Below are positions 16,146 through 24,240 of a stretch of 32,056 bases of DNA, one piece after another. Every line of letters begins with the position of its first letter. Position 1 is the first letter of the stretch. Where the stretch lies: NCBI RefSeq assembly GCF_004348665.1, contig NZ_SMKM01000040.1:1-32056 (forward strand), in the 5' to 3' direction. The notes beneath the pieces were generated by a model. It searched no databases, was not told where the DNA came from, and saw nothing but the letters and a program-made list of their open reading frames with translations. Source of the DNA: Actinomadura sp. GC306. GTDB taxonomy: Bacteria > Actinomycetota > Actinomycetes > Streptosporangiales > Streptosporangiaceae. The position numbers and the translations under genes were made by a program.

Positions 16146-16164
16146 GGTGTGACCTGTGTAAATT
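16137..16164 (+). promoter_or_regulatory. Promoter of the lyase gene
   Basis: A consensus -35 TTGACA (16137-16142) and TAAATT (16159-16164) are 16 bases apart, with TG just before the -10. It is among the best sigma70-type promoters in the window. The start would be near 16171, giving a leader of about 30 bases that contains operator copy 2. Confidence 0.72.
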
Positions 16165-16182
16165 CGACATAGCACCCACAGA

Positions 16183-16192
16183 TTGCATACAA
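16183..16192 (+). promoter_or_regulatory. GntR operator copy 2
   Basis: TTGCATACAA, the mirror image of copy 1, centred 75 bases away (about seven helical turns). It sits just downstream of the lyase promoter and touches the lyase Shine-Dalgarno (AAGGGGA, 16191-16197). Confidence 0.7.
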
Positions 16193-16202
16193 GGGGACCT
16201 TG

Positions 16203-17099
16203 ATGGCGGAAGTCGAAGTGATCGAAGTCGGCCCCCGGGACGGGCTGCAGAACGAGGCCGCGATCCTCCCGGCCGCCGACAAGGTGCGGCTGATCGAACG
16301 CAGCATCGCCGCGGGGCTGCGCCGGATCGAGGCCGTCAGCTTCGTCAACCCCAAGCGGGTGCCGCAGATGGCCGACGCCGAGGAGGTCATGGCGGGCGTC
16401 CCCCGCGTCGAGGGGGTCAGCTACGCCGGGCTCGTCCTGAACCCGCGCGGCCTTGACCGCGCCCTGGCGACCGGCGTGGACGAGATCAACGTCGTCGTGG
16501 TCTCCACCGACGAGTTCAGCCGGCGCAACCAGGGCTGCACGGTCGAGGAGGGCCTCGCCAACTGGGCGACCATCGCCGGGCGGGCCCGCGAGGCCGGGCT
16601 GTACCGCTCGGTGACCCTCGCCGCCGCGTTCGGCTGCCCGTTCGAGGGCGAGGTCCCCGCCGACAAGGTCCTCGACCTCGTCCGGCGGATCGTCGAGAGC
16701 GAGCCGCCGGACGAGATCTGCATCGCCGACACGATCGGCGTGGGCGTCCCCGCCCAGGTCCGCACCCTCCTGCAGGGCGCCAGGGAGATCGCCCCGGACA
16801 TCCCGCTGCGCTGCCACTTCCACAACACCCGCAACACCGGCTACGCCAACGCCATGGCGGCGCTCGACCACGGCGTAGGCGCCCTGGACGCGAGCACCGG
16901 CGGCTTCGGCGGCTGCCCCTTCGCCCCCGCCGCGACGGGCAACATAGCGACCGAGGACCTGGTCTACGCCCTGGACCGCACCGGCATCCCGACCGGCGTG
17001 GACATGACCACGGTGACCGAAACGGCCGCCTGGCTGTCCGACCGCCTGGACAGCCCGGTCCAGGCCCTCCTAGGCCGGGCGGGCCCCTTCCCCGGCTAG
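16203..17099 (+). CDS. HMG-CoA-lyase-family aldolase
   Basis: A 298-residue member of the DRE-TIM family, which cleaves 3-hydroxy-3-methylglutaryl-CoA or similar 3-hydroxyacyl-CoA esters into acetyl-CoA plus a keto acid. Active-site elements are Arg12/Asp13/Gln16 in GPRDGLQNE, metal ligands His205 and His207 in HFHNTRNTGYANAMAAL, and the catalytic cysteine loop GGCPFAPAATGNIATEDLVY (Cys238, Asn247). I use the ATG at 16203; a TTG directly before it is a worse start, and AAGGGGA is placed for the ATG. It diverges from the GntR operon and ends seven bases from lutC. A 6-base hairpin (17074-17079 with 17091-17096) lies at its 3' end. Its true substrate could be the CoA ester made by the neighbouring transferase. 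Confidence 0.9.
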   Translation: MAEVEVIEVGPRDGLQNEAAILPAADKVRLIERSIAAGLRRIEAVSFVNPKRVPQMADAEEVMAGVPRVEGVSYAGLVLNPRGLDRALATGVDEINVVVVSTDEFSRRNQGCTVEEGLANWATIAGRAREAGLYRSVTLAAAFGCPFEGEVPADKVLDLVRRIVESEPPDEICIADTIGVGVPAQVRTLLQGAREIAPDIPLRCHFHNTRNTGYANAMAALDHGVGALDASTGGFGGCPFAPAATGNIATEDLVYALDRTGIPTGVDMTTVTETAAWLSDRLDSPVQALLGRAGPFPG

Positions 17100-17106
17100 C
17101 GGGCCG

Positions 17107-17736
17107 TCAGAGGATGACGACCTCCAGGACGCGGGGGCCGTGCACGCCCTCGATGCGGTCGAGTTCGATGTCGCTGGTCGCCGACGGGCCGCTGACCCAG
17201 GTCAGCGGCCGGAACGGGTCGAGCAGGGCGAGGGCCTCGGGCACCGTGCCGACGATCTGCCCCGTACGCACGACGCACAGGTGCCTGTCAGGGACCAGGG
17301 TGAGCTCCCGGCGCCCCTGATCGGCGGAGGCGTCCAGGACGAGCGTGCCGGTGTCGGCGATCGCCACGGCACAGCCCGTGACGACGCCGTCCAGCGCGTC
17401 GAGGTCGGCGGTCGGCAGCGGCGGGTCGTCCAGGACCGCGTCCACGCCCGTGAGCCATTCCGGCGGCACTCCGGGCGGGGCCGCGACCCGGCCCGGCAGC
17501 AGTCCGGCGACCGGTACGCCGCGGTGCACGACCGCCCCGTAGTCGGCCAGCCGGTCGACGAGCAGATCGACCAGCGCATCGACCGGCGGACCGGCCGGCG
17601 GACCGGCCTCGCCCGGGGTGCCGGGCAGGGAGTGCCGGTAGTCGCGCGGAACGGGGACGTCCTCCGGCGCCTCGGTCTCCGGGACGTCGGCCAGCGCCGC
17701 GCGGACCCGGCCCAGGATCAGTTCCCGCGAGCTCAT
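17107..17736 (-). CDS. lutC: Lactate utilisation protein LutC (LUD domain)
   Basis: A 209-residue LUD-domain subunit of the LutABC L-lactate oxidase system, which oxidises L-lactate to pyruvate. Typical segments are VVTGCAVAIADTGTLVLDAS near residue 120, RRELTLVPDRHLCVVRTGQIV, and TWVSGPSATSDIELDRIEGVHGPR at the end. The N-terminal 60 residues are variable and Pro-rich. The ATG overlaps the lutB stop as ATGA. It is the last gene of the 11-gene sugar operon and runs tail-to-tail into the lyase gene. Nothing unusual in motifs. Confidence 0.93.
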   Translation of the reverse strand: MSSRELILGRVRAALADVPETEAPEDVPVPRDYRHSLPGTPGEAGPPAGPPVDALVDLLVDRLADYGAVVHRGVPVAGLLPGRVAAPPGVPPEWLTGVDAVLDDPPLPTADLDALDGVVTGCAVAIADTGTLVLDASADQGRRELTLVPDRHLCVVRTGQIVGTVPEALALLDPFRPLTWVSGPSATSDIELDRIEGVHGPRVLEVVIL

Positions 17737-19130
17737 CGGTTGCGCCTCCACCAGTCGCGGAACGGCTCGCGCGGCGGCGCCGGCACGTCGCGGGTGTCGG
17801 TCCAGGCGGCGAGGGGGCCGGGCAGCCTGCGGGGCGGGCGCAGCCGTCCCGCGGCCCGCTGCCCCGCCGCCAGGAGGGCGGGCGACTCCAGGACGCGCCG
17901 TGCCGCGCCCATCGCCAGCCGCTCGCCCCGGTGCCCTCCCGAGGAGACGACCTTGGCGCGCAGGTCGAGCAGCACCTCCGGAATGTTGATCTCCACGGGG
18001 CAGGCGTCGTAGCACGCGCCGCAGAGCGTCGACGCGTAGGGCAGCGACTCCTCCAGCTCCGACGCCAGGCCGTTCAGCTGCGGGGTGAGGATGGCGCCGA
18101 TCGGGCCCGGGTAGACCGAGCCGTAGGCGTGCCCGCCCGCCTGCTCGTACACCGGGCAGACGTTCAGGCACGCCGAGCAGCGGATGCAGCGGAGCGCCTG
18201 CCGCCCGACCTCGTCCGCGAGGACGTCGGTGCGGCCGTTGTCCAGCAGGACGAGATGGAACTCCTGGCCCTCGACCGCCCCCGTCCAGGTCGAGGTGTAA
18301 GGGTTCATCCGCTCGCCGGTGGAGGAGCGCGGCAGCGTCTGGAGGAAGACCTCCAGGTCCCGCCACGAAGGGACGATCTTCTCGATGCCGACCACGGAGA
18401 TCAGGGTCTCCGGGAGGGTCAGGCACATCCGGCCGTTGCCCTCGGACTCCACCACCACCAGCGTCCCGGTGTCGGCGACGGCGAAGTTGGCGCCGGAGAC
18501 CCCGACCTTGGCGGACAGGAACCGCTCCCGCAGGTGCAGCCGGGCGGCCTCGGCGAGCGCGGCCGGGTCGTCGGTGAGGCCGTCCGGCGCGGGCCGGCCC
18601 CGGCCCGCCATCGCCCGCGCGAAGATCTCCCGGATCTCGGCGCGGTTGCGGTGGACGGCCGGGACGAGGATGTGCGACGGCCGGTCCTCGCCGAGCTGGA
18701 CGATCAGCTCGGCGAGGTCGGTCTCGTAGGCGGTGATCCCCGCGCGCTCCAGCGCCTCGTTGAGCCCGATCTCCTGGGTGGCCATCGACTTGACCTTCAC
18801 CACCTCGGTCTCGCCGGTGGCGCGCACCAGATCGGTGACGATCCGGTTGGCCTCGGCGGCGTCGGCGGCCCAGTGGACGTGCCCGCCCGCGCGGGTGACC
18901 GACTCCTCCAGGCGCTCCAGGTAGACGTCCAGGTGCCGCAGCACCCGGTTCTTGATCGCGGCGCCCGCGGCGCGGAGCCGGTCCCAGTCCGGCTGCTCGG
19001 CGACCGCGGCGGCGCGCTTGCCGCGGATCGTCCGGGTCGCGTGCCGCAGGTTGCGCCGGAGCCGGGCGTCGTCCACCGCCCGCGCCGACGCGGCCGGGAA
19101 GGCCGGCATCCCGACGAACGTGCCGCTCAT
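17733..19130 (-). CDS. lutB: Lactate utilisation iron-sulfur protein LutB
   Basis: A 465-residue LutB. A LUD domain fills about residues 60-295 (VKVKSMATQEIGLNEALERAG, GANFAVADTGTLVVVESEGNGRM). A ferredoxin-like module follows with two cysteine clusters, CIRCSACLNVCP and CGACYDACP, for two [4Fe-4S] centres. The C-terminus (LGP-rich helix, then WRRNR) is usual. It accepts electrons from lactate oxidation with LutA and LutC. The start overlaps the lutA stop, and its stop overlaps the lutC start, so the three are made together. In this operon the lactate is probably the product of the sugar pathway. Confidence 0.95.
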   Translation of the reverse strand: MSGTFVGMPAFPAASARAVDDARLRRNLRHATRTIRGKRAAAVAEQPDWDRLRAAGAAIKNRVLRHLDVYLERLEESVTRAGGHVHWAADAAEANRIVTDLVRATGETEVVKVKSMATQEIGLNEALERAGITAYETDLAELIVQLGEDRPSHILVPAVHRNRAEIREIFARAMAGRGRPAPDGLTDDPAALAEAARLHLRERFLSAKVGVSGANFAVADTGTLVVVESEGNGRMCLTLPETLISVVGIEKIVPSWRDLEVFLQTLPRSSTGERMNPYTSTWTGAVEGQEFHLVLLDNGRTDVLADEVGRQALRCIRCSACLNVCPVYEQAGGHAYGSVYPGPIGAILTPQLNGLASELEESLPYASTLCGACYDACPVEINIPEVLLDLRAKVVSSGGHRGERLAMGAARRVLESPALLAAGQRAAGRLRPPRRLPGPLAAWTDTRDVPAPPREPFRDWWRRNR

Positions 19131-19831
19131 GCGGGGTCCCCTTCGGTCGAGGCGAGGATCTGCGCCAGGTGCATCGTCCGCACCCCGGCGCGCTGGCGGC
19201 GCAGCGTCCCGCCGATGTGCATCAGGCAGGAGTTGTCGGCGGCGCACAGCACCTCCGCGCCGGTGCCGAGCACGTGCCGGACCTTGCCGGTGCACATCGC
19301 GGCCGACACCGCCGGGTTCTTCAGCGCGAACGTCCCGCCGAAGCCGCAGCACTCCTCGGCCTCCTCCAGCGGGACGAGCGTCAGCCCGCGCACCGCCGCG
19401 AGCAGCCGTTCCGGCCGTGACCCGACCCGCAGGGAACGCAGCGAATGGCAGGTCGGGTGGTAGGTGACCGTGTGCGGGAAGTAGGCGCCCACGTCGACCG
19501 TGCCGAGCACGTCGACCAGGAACTCCGACAGCTCGTACACGCCGTCCGGCGGCGCCGCCCCCAGCACCGGGTACCACTCGCGGACCATGGCGGCGCAGGA
19601 CCCCGACGGCACCACCACCGCGTCGTGGCCGGCGAAGACCTCGCCGAAGCGGCGGGCGAGCGGCGCGGCGTCGCGGCGGTGGCCGGTGTTGAAGTGCATC
19701 TGCCCGCAGCAGGTCTGGGCGGCGGGGAAGTCCACCGTGCAGCCGAGCCGCTCCAGCAGCCGGACCACGGCCCGCGCGGTGCCGGGGAACAGGGTGTCGT
19801 TGACGCAGGTCGCGAACAGCGCGACGCGCAT
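19127..19831 (-). CDS. lutA: Lactate utilisation protein LutA (CCG-domain Fe-S subunit)
   Basis: A 234-residue protein with two cysteine-rich CCG domains of the kind found in LutA, GlpC and heterodisulfide reductase. The first domain has Cys9 (ATCVNDTLFPGTA) and AAQTCCGQMHFNTG. The second has YHPTCHSLRSL and EEAEECCGFGGTFALKNPAVS, followed by DNSCLMHIGG. These should hold Fe-S centres in the L-lactate oxidising complex. The ATG (19829-19831) has GGGAGGTG close upstream and lies two bases past the stop of the lactonase gene. The stop overlaps lutB's start. Confidence 0.94.
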   Translation of the reverse strand: MRVALFATCVNDTLFPGTARAVVRLLERLGCTVDFPAAQTCCGQMHFNTGHRRDAAPLARRFGEVFAGHDAVVVPSGSCAAMVREWYPVLGAAPPDGVYELSEFLVDVLGTVDVGAYFPHTVTYHPTCHSLRSLRVGSRPERLLAAVRGLTLVPLEEAEECCGFGGTFALKNPAVSAAMCTGKVRHVLGTGAEVLCAADNSCLMHIGGTLRRQRAGVRTMHLAQILASTEGDPA

Positions 19832-19833
19832 GG

Positions 19834-20661
19834 TCACCTCCCGATGCCGTAGACGCGGCGTGCGGTGCCGCCGAGGACCTCGGCGCGCTCGGCCTCGGGA
19901 AGACGGGCCACGGCGGCGCGCACGAGCCCGGTCACCTCGCCGAACGCGGCGGCCAGCGTGCAGACCGGCCAGTCCGACCCGTACATCACCCGGTGCGGGC
20001 CGAACGCGTCGAGGACGTGCCGCGCGTACGGCGGGACGTCCTCGGCCCAGCGGCCCGGCGCCGCCTCCGTGACGAGGCCGGACAGCTTGGCGGTGACGTT
20101 CGGCAGCGCCGCCAGCGCGGTGATCCAGGACGCCCACGGCTCCCGGACGCCGCCCGCGATGTCCGGTTTACCGGCGTGGTCGAGGACGAACGGCACCTCG
20201 GGCAGGGAGCGCGCGGTCGCCAGCGCCGCGTCCGCCTGCTCGGGCTTGACGAGGACGTCGTACACCAGCCCGGCCTCCCCCACGGCCCGCAGGCCGCGCC
20301 GGACGTCGTCGCGCAGCAGCCAGCGCGGATCGGGCTCGTCCTCCACCTGGTGCCGGATGCCCACCAGCGGCCCCGCGCTGAGTCGCGCCAGTGTCTCGGC
20401 CACGTCGGGTGCGGTGAGGTCGACCCAGCCGACGACCCCGACGACCGGTCCGGGACCCTGCGCCACCGCGAGCAGCTCCCGGGTCTCCTCGATGCTGGAG
20501 AGGGACTGCACGACGATCGAACCGGTCACGCCGTCCGGCCCGGCCGCCTGTTCGTAGCGGGCGAGGTCGAACCTGCCGCGGATGGGGTCGGCCCAGGGGC
20601 CGTCCATCCACACCTGGTCGCGGACGGCGGTGTCCCAGAGGTGGTGATGCGCGTCGAACAT
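19834..20661 (-). CDS. Amidohydrolase-family lactonase (L-fuconolactonase-like)
   Basis: A 275-residue amidohydrolase-2-type TIM barrel that in this context should open L-fucono-lactone to L-fuconate. Family marks are HxH near the N-terminus (DAHHHLWD, residues 3-10), VGIRHQVEDEPDPRWLL, VLDHAGKPDI and MYGSDWPVCTL, whose aspartate is the usual catalytic residue. The end, VLGGTARRVYGI, is also typical. The start is the ATG at 20659-20661, 11 bases past the stop of the aldose dehydrogenase gene, which would supply its lactone. L-rhamnono- or other aldonolactonase activity is an alternative, because this family is broad. Confidence 0.85.
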   Translation of the reverse strand: MFDAHHHLWDTAVRDQVWMDGPWADPIRGRFDLARYEQAAGPDGVTGSIVVQSLSSIEETRELLAVAQGPGPVVGVVGWVDLTAPDVAETLARLSAGPLVGIRHQVEDEPDPRWLLRDDVRRGLRAVGEAGLVYDVLVKPEQADAALATARSLPEVPFVLDHAGKPDIAGGVREPWASWITALAALPNVTAKLSGLVTEAAPGRWAEDVPPYARHVLDAFGPHRVMYGSDWPVCTLAAAFGEVTGLVRAAVARLPEAERAEVLGGTARRVYGIGR

Positions 20662-20672
20662 CCGGGGCTCCC

Positions 20673-21662
20673 TCACGATGGAACGGGTACGGCGGCGTCC
20701 AGCAGGCCGGCGGCGCGCAGGTCGTCCCAGAGCGCCGTCGGGACGTCCCGCTCGAACATGGCCGCGTTGCGGTCGGCCTCGTCGGGCGTGCGGCAGCCGA
20801 CCAGGACGCTCGCCACGGCCGGATGCCCGAGGGGGAAGCGCAGCGCGGCGGCGGCCAGCGGCACCCCGTGCGCCTCGCAGACGCGGCGCATCCGGGCGAC
20901 CCGCTCCCGCAGCCCGGCGGGGGCGGGCCGGTAGTCGTAGGTCGTGCCGCCGGCCAGCAGGCCGGAGTTGTAGACCCCGCCGGCCACGACGGAGGTGCCG
21001 CGTTCCGCGCAGGCGGGCAGCAGTTCCGCGAGCGCCGACTGGTCGAGCAGCGAGTACCGGCCAGCGCACAGCACCACGTCCAGGTCCAGCCGCCGGACGA
21101 ACCGCGCCGGCATCGCCGCCTGGTTCATGCCCACGCCGACGGCGCCGACGACGCCCTCGTCCCGGAGCTTCGCGAGCGCCGGGAACGCCTCGGCGTAGAC
21201 CTGCTCCTCGTGCTCGTCCGGGTCGTGCAGGTAGAGGACGTCGACCCGGTCGAGCCCGAGCCTGTCCAGCGATTCCTCCAGGGACCGGCGGATCCCGTCG
21301 CCGCTGAAGTCCCAGACCCGCCTGACCGGCGGCTCGCCGGGGAACCCCGCGTCGTCCGGCCGCTGCCCGGTGGCGGCCGGGCGCAGCAGCCGCCCGGCCT
21401 TCGTCGAGATCGTGTACGACTCGCGCGGCTCGTCCCGGAGCACGGCGCCGAGCCGCCGCTCGGCCGTGCCCGCCCCGTAGTGCGGCGCGGTGTCGAGATA
21501 CCGCATCCCCCGGTCGAGGGCCCGCCGGACGGTCCCGGCGGCGCCCTCGTCCGGCACCGGGGCGTACAGGCCCCCGATGGCGGCGCTGCCGAACGACAGC
21601 GCCGTCACCCGCACCGCCGACCGCCCGAGCGGGCGCCGGTCCTGCGTCCGCACCGCCGTCAC
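20673..21662 (-). CDS. Aldo/keto reductase, D-threo-aldose (L-fucose) 1-dehydrogenase type
   Basis: A 329-residue AKR that should oxidise L-fucose, or another aldose of matching configuration, at C1 to the lactone with NAD(P)+. The AKR tetrad is visible in YLDTAPHYGAGTAERRLG (Asp, Tyr), STKAGRLL (Lys) and LYLHDPDEHE (His). The family's ISTKAGRLLRP and WDFSGDGIRRSLEESLDRLG strings match annotated D-threo-aldose dehydrogenases. The start is GTG (21660-21662), overlapping the permease stop as GTGA. It belongs to the operon with lactonase and dehydratase, which supports the sugar-oxidation role. Confidence 0.87.
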   Translation of the reverse strand: MTAVRTQDRRPLGRSAVRVTALSFGSAAIGGLYAPVPDEGAAGTVRRALDRGMRYLDTAPHYGAGTAERRLGAVLRDEPRESYTISTKAGRLLRPAATGQRPDDAGFPGEPPVRRVWDFSGDGIRRSLEESLDRLGLDRVDVLYLHDPDEHEEQVYAEAFPALAKLRDEGVVGAVGVGMNQAAMPARFVRRLDLDVVLCAGRYSLLDQSALAELLPACAERGTSVVAGGVYNSGLLAGGTTYDYRPAPAGLRERVARMRRVCEAHGVPLAAAALRFPLGHPAVASVLVGCRTPDEADRNAAMFERDVPTALWDDLRAAGLLDAAVPVPS

Positions 21663-22675
21663 TCCTGCGCCTGCCCGGAGGTCACCCGCGAGATGACCAG
21701 CGCCACGAGGATGATCCCGCCGTAGATGGCCTGCTTCCAGAACGAGGCGACCTGCGCGAGCGTCAGCAGGTTGTCGACGACCCCGAGCAGCAGCACGCCG
21801 GTGAGCGCGCCGGTCATCGTGCCGGACCCGCCGGTCATCGAGATCCCGCCGATGACGGCCGCGGCCATCACCGTGAAGATCATGTTCTGCCCCTGGCCGG
21901 CGTTGATCGCGCCGACGTACCCGGTCAGCACCAGCCCGCCCGCGGCGGACAGCAGTCCGGCGACGACGTAGGCCGAGAAGATCACCCGCTCCACCCGGAT
22001 GCCCGCCGCGCGGGCCGCCTCCGCGTTGCCGCCCACCGCGTACAGCGCCCGGCCCAGCCGGTGGTAGCGCAGCACGAACCCGGCGACGGCGAAGCAGCCG
22101 GCGGCGAGCCACACCGACAGCGGCAGCTTCAGGAACGTGGTGGTCGAGATCGCGAAGAACGCGTCGGGCATGTCGAACAGCGTCTTGCCCTCGGTGGCGC
22201 CGGTCAGCAGGCCGCGCAGCACGATGAGCATCGCGAGCGACACGATGAACGAGTTGAGCCGCAGCTTCACCGACAGGAACCCGTTGAACGCGCCGACCAG
22301 CCCGCCCACGAGGAAGATCGCGGCGATCCCCGCGAACGCCGGCAGCTCGGTGCCGAACCCGGCGGACGCGGCGGGGATGACCAGCAGCGCGCCGAGGCCC
22401 GGGGCGATGCCGACCGTCGACTCCAGCGACAGGTCGATCTTGCCGGTGATCAGGATCAGCGACGCGCCGAGCACCACCAGCGCGAGCGCGGCGGAGGCGC
22501 CCAGGATGCTGATGATGTTGCGCTCGGTGAGGAAGCTGTCGTTGACCACGGCGCCCAGCACGACCAGCGCGATGAGCGCCGGCACCAGCGCGAACTCGCG
22601 CAGCCCGCGCAGCGCCGGGGGCGGCCCGGACCGCGGAGCGGTGGCGGGCCGGGGCTCGGCCACGGTGTCCGTCAT
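21659..22675 (-). CDS. Ribose-type (CUT2) sugar ABC transporter permease
   Basis: A 338-residue integral membrane permease of the RbsC/XylH family. It has about ten hydrophobic helices, beginning at FALVPALIALVVLGAVV. It carries the conserved ITGKIDLSLESTVGIAPGLGALLV block, the AFNGFLSVKLRLNSFIVSLAM loop that contacts the ATPase, and the VIGGISMTGGSGTMTGALTGVLLLGVVDN segment. It probably forms a homodimeric channel for the sugar. The ATG overlaps the ATPase gene's stop as ATGA. Only one permease gene is present, as normal for this transporter class. Confidence 0.94.
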   Translation of the reverse strand: MTDTVAEPRPATAPRSGPPPALRGLREFALVPALIALVVLGAVVNDSFLTERNIISILGASAALALVVLGASLILITGKIDLSLESTVGIAPGLGALLVIPAASAGFGTELPAFAGIAAIFLVGGLVGAFNGFLSVKLRLNSFIVSLAMLIVLRGLLTGATEGKTLFDMPDAFFAISTTTFLKLPLSVWLAAGCFAVAGFVLRYHRLGRALYAVGGNAEAARAAGIRVERVIFSAYVVAGLLSAAGGLVLTGYVGAINAGQGQNMIFTVMAAAVIGGISMTGGSGTMTGALTGVLLLGVVDNLLTLAQVASFWKQAIYGGIILVALVISRVTSGQAQE

Positions 22676-24240
22676 TGGGAGACCCCCTCGATCGATGCGA
22701 CCATCTCGTGGTCGCTCCAGCCCGCCGCGTGCTCGGCGGTGACGCGGCCGTGGAAGAAGACCAGCACCCGGTCGCAGGGGCGCAGGTCGTCCAGTTCGTC
22801 GGAAATGATGATCACCGAGGTGCCGCGCTCGCGGATCTCGTCCACCACGCCCAGCAGCGCCTCCTTGGACTTCACGTCCACCCCGGCGGTCGGGTTGATC
22901 AGGATCAGCAGCCGGGGGTCGACGGCCAGCGCGCGGGCCAGCACGACCTTCTGCTGGTTGCCGCCGGACAGGCCGTTCACCGGCTGCTCGGGACCGGTGG
23001 TCTTGATGTCCAGCTCACGGATCGCGGCGGACGCGGCGGCCCGCATCCGGCGCGGCCCGATCACCCCGAGCGGGCCGAGGTCGCGGATCCCGTCCCGGTC
23101 CCCCGTCCCGCGGCCGCCGAGACTCGCGGCCGTCATGGTGGCGTTCTCCCCCACCGACAGCCCGGCCACCAGGCCCTGGGCGTGCCGGTCGCGCGGGACG
23201 AACCCGACCCCGGCCGCCATCGCGCGGCGGACGTCCCCGAACGGCAGCGCCGCCCCGTCCAGGGTCGCGGTCCCCGACTCCGGCCGGCGCAGCCCGGCCA
23301 GCGTCTCGGCCAGCTCGATCTTGCCGCCCGCGCTGGATCCGGCCAGCCCGACGACCTCCCCGCGCCGCACCGTGAACCGGACGTTTTCGTAGGTGCCGTC
23401 CCCGGCGGTCAGCCCGTCCACCTCCAGCCGGACGGGCGCCTGCACCGGCTGGCGGTGCCCGGTGCTGCGGCCGAGCTCGGCGGCCTCTCCGGTCATCGCC
23501 TCGACGAGCGCGGCGCGGGGCAGCTCCGCGACCGGCCGGGTCGTGATCCAGCGGGCGTCGCGGAACACCGTGACGGTCTGGCAGACCTCGTACACCTCCT
23601 GGAGGTGGTGGGAGATGAACAGGAACGTCACCCCCGCCTCCTGGAGTTCGCGCATCCGCGTGAACAGCCGCTCGATCTCGGCGTTGTCGAGCTGCGCGGT
23701 GGGCTCGTCCAGGATGATGAACCTGGCGCCGAACGACAGCGCGCGGGCGATCTCCACGAACTGCCGGTCCTGGACGGTCAGGTCCCCGGCCGCCGCGGCC
23801 GGGTCCACCCGGATGTCCCAGGTCTCCAGCAGGTCCCGCGCCTCGCGCCGCATCCGCGCCCAGCCGATCACTCCGCCGCGGCCGGGCTGCCGGTTGAGGA
23901 ACAGGTTCTCCGCCACCGTCAGCCCGGGGATGATCGTCGACTTCTGGTAGACGCAGGCCACCCTCGACTGCCAGGCGCCCCGGTCTCCGGGGGCGGGCGC
24001 GGGTTGCCCGTCGAACCGGATCTCGCCGGTGTCCGGCGGGAAGATTCCGGTGAGGACGTTGACGAGCGTGGACTTGCCGGCGCCGTTGCGTCCCACCAGC
24101 GCGTGCGACTCGCCCGGCAGGACCGCCAGGCGGGCGTCGGCCAGCGCGACCGTCGACCCGAACCGCTTGCTCACCCCGATCGCCTCGGCGAGCGGCGGGA
24201 CCGCACCCGGGGTGCGGTCCCGCCCGGCGCCGGCCGTCAT
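22672..24240 (-). CDS. Ribose-type (CUT2) sugar ABC transporter ATPase, two-domain
   Basis: A 522-residue RbsA/XylG-like ATPase with two nucleotide-binding halves. The first is complete: Walker A GRNGAGKST at 50-58, signature-like LTVQDRQFVEIARAL, Walker B FIILDEPTAQLD, and SHHLQEVYEV. The second half is degenerate. The P-loop position reads GLAGSSAGGKIELAETLAG, and the Walker B end reads LLILINPTAGVDVKSK, so the expected Asp-Glu pair is replaced by Ile-Asn; LSGGNQQKVVLARAL is intact. In this class the second P-loop is often degenerate, but loss of the DE pair is less usual. I use the ATG at 24238-24240, which overlaps the binding-protein stop, rather than an ATG eight codons upstream. Confidence 0.93.
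   Translation of the reverse strand: MTAGAGRDRTPGAVPPLAEAIGVSKRFGSTVALADARLAVLPGESHALVGRNGAGKSTLVNVLTGIFPPDTGEIRFDGQPAPAPGDRGAWQSRVACVYQKSTIIPGLTVAENLFLNRQPGRGGVIGWARMRREARDLLETWDIRVDPAAAAGDLTVQDRQFVEIARALSFGARFIILDEPTAQLDNAEIERLFTRMRELQEAGVTFLFISHHLQEVYEVCQTVTVFRDARWITTRPVAELPRAALVEAMTGEAAELGRSTGHRQPVQAPVRLEVDGLTAGDGTYENVRFTVRRGEVVGLAGSSAGGKIELAETLAGLRRPESGTATLDGAALPFGDVRRAMAAGVGFVPRDRHAQGLVAGLSVGENATMTAASLGGRGTGDRDGIRDLGPLGVIGPRRMRAAASAAIRELDIKTTGPEQPVNGLSGGNQQKVVLARALAVDPRLLILINPTAGVDVKSKEALLGVVDEIRERGTSVIIISDELDDLRPCDRVLVFFHGRVTAEHAAGWSDHEMVASIEGVSQ

Noticed and set aside
16140-16159. A pseudo-dyad ACACA/GGT with ACC/TGTGT between the two GntR operators, considered as a CRP-type site
   Set aside because: The arms are out of register by one base and do not fit the TGTGA-N6-TCACA pattern; the sequence is already explained by overlapping promoters.
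14153-16390. A 745-residue frame extending the CoA-transferase upstream through the GntR gene
   Set aside because: The extension is antisense-like noise over the GntR coding frame and the divergent promoters; the ATG at 15376 gives the family N-terminus.
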